This document shows positions 61,501 through 64,000 of a stretch of DNA of 64,000 nt, piece after piece; the first letter of the stretch is position 1; each line of letters begins with the position of its first letter. The stretch spans positions 1 through 64,000 of the forward strand of contig NZ_MJLT01000023.1 of the NCBI RefSeq assembly GCF_001766675.1, written 5' to 3'. The notes below the pieces were generated by a model. The model saw nothing but the letters and a program-made list of their open reading frames with translations. It was not told the origin of the DNA and searched no databases. Origin of the DNA: Arthrobacter sp. SW1. Its GTDB lineage: Bacteria > Actinomycetota > Actinomycetes > Actinomycetales > Micrococcaceae. Both the position numbers and the translations under genes were made by a program.

Positions 61501-62250
61501 ATGTCTCTTGGAACTGTGTTCCTGTCCGAAGTGTTTGGCACAGCCATGCTGACCCTGCTGGGCTGCGGCGTCGTGGCCAATGTGGCCCTGAAAGGCACGA
61601 AAGGCAACAACGGCGGGTTCCTGATGGTTACGTGGGGGTGGGGCATCGCCGTGTTCGCGGGCGTGTTCGTCGCCGTCAAGTCCGGCGCCCACCTGAACCC
61701 CGCCGTCACCCTCGGCCTGCTCGTCAACGGCAAGGCTGAATATGCCCCCGGCGTCGCCGTCGATTTCGCCTCCACCCTGACCTACTTCGGCGGGGAAATG
61801 CTCGGCGCCTTCCTCGGTGCGGTGGTGTGCTGGCTGGCCCACAAGCAGCACTTCGATGCCGAACCGGAAGCCGCCAACAAGCTCGGCGTATTCTCCACCG
61901 GCCCCGCCATCCGCTCCACCCCGTGGAACCTCGTCACCGAAATCATCGGCACCTTCGTGCTGGTCTTCGTCATCCTGACCTTCGGCGGCACCCCCTCCGG
62001 CCTCGGCCCGCTGGCCGTTGCCCTGCTCGTCGTCGGCATCGGCGTCTCCCTGGGCGGCCCCACCGGCTACGCCATCAACCCGGCACGTGACCTCGGCCCG
62101 CGCATCGCCCACGCCATCCTGCCCATCAAGGGCAAGGGCTCCAGCGACTGGGCGTACTCCTGGGTTCCCGTCGTCGGTCCGCTGATCGGCGGCGCCCTCG
62201 GCGGCCTCGTCGCACTCTGGGTCCCGATCATCGCCACCGCGGCCCAGTAA
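61501..62250 (+). CDS. glpF: glycerol uptake facilitator (MIP/aquaporin family)
   Basis: A 249-residue channel with six membrane helices and two half-helices. Both pore motifs are intact: HLNPAVTLG in loop B and YAINPARDLGPR in loop E; the Asp after NPAR is the mark of glycerol-conducting aquaglyceroporins. The ATG at 61501 has AATGAGGAG upstream and gives a normal GlpF N-terminus. It admits glycerol, which GlpK then phosphorylates. It follows glpD after a structured 156-base spacer and precedes glpK by 48 bases. Confidence 0.95.
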   Translation: MSLGTVFLSEVFGTAMLTLLGCGVVANVALKGTKGNNGGFLMVTWGWGIAVFAGVFVAVKSGAHLNPAVTLGLLVNGKAEYAPGVAVDFASTLTYFGGEMLGAFLGAVVCWLAHKQHFDAEPEAANKLGVFSTGPAIRSTPWNLVTEIIGTFVLVFVILTFGGTPSGLGPLAVALLVVGIGVSLGGPTGYAINPARDLGPRIAHAILPIKGKGSSDWAYSWVPVVGPLIGGALGGLVALWVPIIATAAQ

Positions 62251-62298
62251 TCTCCCACACCATCCGTCAGACAGCACCAAAAGGACAAGGACGTCACC

Positions 62299-63813
62299 GT
62301 GAACCAGTACGTAATCGCCATTGACCAGGGAACCACCAGTTCCCGCGCCATCGTCTTCGACCACGCAGGAAACATCGTCTCCACCGGCCAGATGGAGCAC
62401 GAACAGATCTTCCCGCAGGCCGGCTGGGTGGAGCACAACCCGGTGGAAATCTGGGACAACGTGCGCGAAGTCATTGGCTCCGCCCTCTCCAAGGCGAGCC
62501 TGACCCGGCACGACATCGCCGCCGTCGGCATCACCAACCAGCGCGAAACCGCCGTCGTCTGGGACAAGAACACCGGTGAGCCGGTGTACAACGCCATCGT
62601 CTGGCAGGACACCCGCACCCAGTCGATCGTCGACGAACTCGCCGCCGACGGGGGAGTGGAACGCTTCAAGCAGAAGGTCGGCCTCCCCCTGGCCACCTAC
62701 TTCTCCGGCACCAAGATCAAGTGGATCCTGGACAATGTCGAAGGCGCCCGCGCGAAGGCCGAAGCCGGCGACCTCATCTTCGGCAACACCGACGCCTGGG
62801 TGCTGTGGAACCTCACCGGCGGCCCGGACGGCGGCGTGCACGCCACCGACGTCACCAACGCCTCGCGCACCATGTTCATGGACCTCGAAACGCTGCAGTG
62901 GGACCAGGAGATCCTGGACGCGTTCGGCGTGCCGGCCTCCATGATGCCCGCCATCCTGTCCTCCTCCGAGGTCTACGGGCAGGTCCACAGCTCCCAGCTG
63001 CTGCGCGAAGTGCCGGTTGCGGGCATCCTCGGCGACCAGCAGGCAGCCACCTTCGGCCAGGCCGCCTTCCAGCCCGGCGAAGCCAAGAACACCTACGGCA
63101 CCGGCTGCTTCCTGATCTTCAACACGGGCGAAGAAATCGTCCACTCGAAGAACGGCCTGCTCACCACGCTGGGCTACAAGCTCGGCGACGACAAGCCACA
63201 CTACGCCCTGGAAGGCTCCATCGCCGTCACCGGTTCCCTGATCCAATGGCTGCGCGACAACCTCGGCATGATCTCCACCGCGCCCGAGGTCGAAACCCTG
63301 GCGGCAGCAGTGAAGGACAACGGCGGCGTGTACATCGTCCCGGCCTTCTCCGGGCTCTTCGCTCCCTACTGGCGTGCCGACGCCCGCGGCGCCATCGTGG
63401 GCCTCACCCGCTTCGCCAACAAGGGACACATCGCCCGCGCGGCACTGGAGGCCACCGCCTTCCAGACCCGCGAAGTGCTCGACGCCGTCAACGCCGACTC
63501 CGGCGTTCCGCTCACCGAGCTGAAGGTCGACGGCGGCATGGTCGCCAACGAGGCCCTCATGCAGTTCCAGGCCGACATCCTGGGGGTGCCCGTCGTCCGC
63601 CCGAAGGTCGTGGAAACCACGGCACTCGGCGCAGCCTATGCGGCCGGCCTCGCCGTCGGCTTCTGGAAGGACCTCGGCGAGCTGTCCGCCAACTGGGGCG
63701 AGGACAAGCGCTGGGAACCGCAGCTTCCGGCCGAGGAGCAGGAACGCCAGCTGCGACTCTGGAAGAAGGCCGTCACCAAGTCCATGGACTGGGTGGACGA
63801 GGACGTTAAGTAG
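62299..63813 (+). CDS. glpK: glycerol kinase
   Basis: A 504-residue FGGY-family kinase trapping glycerol as glycerol 3-phosphate. It opens [18 protein letters not shown] and has the glycerol-binding [11 protein letters not shown] and IVWQDTRT, the ATP site [25 protein letters not shown] and [22 protein letters not shown] (in parts). GTG start after AAAGGACAAGGA. With glpF and glpD it makes a complete path from external glycerol to dihydroxyacetone phosphate. A long hairpin terminator follows. Confidence 0.97.
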   Translation: MNQYVIAIDQGTTSSRAIVFDHAGNIVSTGQMEHEQIFPQAGWVEHNPVEIWDNVREVIGSALSKASLTRHDIAAVGITNQRETAVVWDKNTGEPVYNAIVWQDTRTQSIVDELAADGGVERFKQKVGLPLATYFSGTKIKWILDNVEGARAKAEAGDLIFGNTDAWVLWNLTGGPDGGVHATDVTNASRTMFMDLETLQWDQEILDAFGVPASMMPAILSSSEVYGQVHSSQLLREVPVAGILGDQQAATFGQAAFQPGEAKNTYGTGCFLIFNTGEEIVHSKNGLLTTLGYKLGDDKPHYALEGSIAVTGSLIQWLRDNLGMISTAPEVETLAAAVKDNGGVYIVPAFSGLFAPYWRADARGAIVGLTRFANKGHIARAALEATAFQTREVLDAVNADSGVPLTELKVDGGMVANEALMQFQADILGVPVVRPKVVETTALGAAYAAGLAVGFWKDLGELSANWGEDKRWEPQLPAEEQERQLRLWKKAVTKSMDWVDEDVK

Positions 63814-63831
63814 TTCCAGCCTCCGGCCTTC

Positions 63832-63899
63832 GGGGCCGGTGACTCCCGCCCGCCCGCTTCGCGGTGCCCACCACACCATGGCGGGGAGTCACCGGCCCC
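63832..63899 (+). terminator. long terminator hairpin after glpK
   Basis: A 19-bp stem with one bulged G (63832-63850 with 63880-63899) closing a 29-base loop that holds a small hairpin of its own (CCGC/GCGG). It ends the glycerol operon. Confidence 0.7.
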
Positions 63900-63922
63900 T
63901 TCGGCTGGTTGCGTAGTACCAG

Positions 63923-63978
63923 CGCCCGGGCCATGGGATTGGTGCGATAGCGCCCGGGCCATGGGATTGGTGCGATAG
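63923..63978. repeat. perfect 28-bp tandem duplication
   Basis: Two identical 28-base units, 63923-63950 and 63951-63978, head to tail, each containing CGCCCGGGCC and ATTGGTGCGATAG. The second copy runs into a promoter-like TAGAGT. Likely a recent duplication, or a paired regulator site, in the promoter of the next gene. Confidence 0.8.
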
Positions 63979-63981
63979 AGT
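63976..63981 (+). promoter_or_regulatory. -10 element for a probably leaderless downstream gene
   Basis: TAGAGT ends 6 bases before an ATG at 63988, the spacing expected for a leaderless transcript; no Shine-Dalgarno is present. It overlaps the end of the second 28-base repeat unit. Confidence 0.4.
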
Positions 63982-63987
63982 GTGTTT

Positions 63988-64000
63988 ATGCGTGCGATCC
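63988..64000 (+). CDS. possible start of a truncated gene at the window edge
   Basis: ATG CGT GCG ATC C (Met-Arg-Ala-Ile) directly after the -10-like box. Only 13 bases are in view, so neither product nor reality of the gene can be judged. Confidence 0.25.

Overview
The window is a GC-rich stretch (roughly two thirds G+C by eye) of a high-GC Gram-positive chromosome, most likely an Arthrobacter-type member of the Micrococcaceae. The evidence is the gene order, which follows conserved actinobacterial blocks known from Mycobacterium tuberculosis (pdxT-yebC-ruvCAB-yajC-secDF-rel; alaS-ruvX-mltG-aroECKB-efp-nusB; pyrR-pyrB-pyrC-[membrane protein]-carA-carB-pyrF-mihF-gmk-rpoZ-coaBC-metK-priA). Further support comes from the actinobacterial-type nucleoid protein mIHF, an acVLRF1-type rescue factor, a degenerate PriA and frequent GTG/TTG starts. 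I see no rRNA, tRNA, CRISPR array, prophage or insertion sequence.

Layout. 61-5952: an M3 peptidase, an FAD monooxygenase and an unusual fusion of an AsnB-type asparagine synthetase with a CofE-like (F420-0 gamma-glutamyl ligase family) domain. 6061-15954, plus strand: vitamin B6 glutaminase, YebC, the Holliday-junction machinery RuvCAB, the Sec accessory proteins YajC-SecD-SecF, then the (p)ppGpp enzyme Rel. 15963-19104, minus strand: an AbiEi-like protein, a DUF349 protein and a membrane-anchored cyclophilin. 19310-24719, plus strand: an atypical HisRS, an APC permease, AspRS and an acetyltransferase. 24745-26886: divergent acVLRF1-type protein and RarA. 27094-38805, plus strand: rpsD standing alone behind a structured leader, a DUF948 pair, alaS-ruvX-mltG, the shikimate operon aroE-aroC-aroK-aroB with a TPR-like protein, and efp-nusB. 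38877-40133, minus strand: a PrsW-type membrane protease.

40324-49180 is a nearly complete de novo UMP operon, lacking only dihydroorotate dehydrogenase and orotate phosphoribosyltransferase. Its leader carries a textbook PyrR-binding loop, and a conserved membrane protein of unknown role sits inside it. It ends at a strong terminator and is followed by mihF-gmk-rpoZ-coaBC-metK-priA. 55488-58450, minus strand: a glycosyltransferase, an alpha/beta hydrolase and an aldo/keto reductase. 58496-63813 is a glycerol catabolic locus: a SorC-type regulator divergent from glpD-glpF-glpK, with two inverted repeats in the shared promoter region and three hairpins between glpD and glpF. The right edge has a 28-bp tandem duplication in front of what looks like a leaderless gene start.

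Most of the window is ordinary core genome. The least explained items are the AsnB-CofE fusion, the histidine-rich cytoplasmic tail of MltG, the atypical HisRS, the membrane protein in the pyr operon, the structured rpsD leader and the structured glpD-glpF spacer. No gene-free stretch exceeds about 210 bases.
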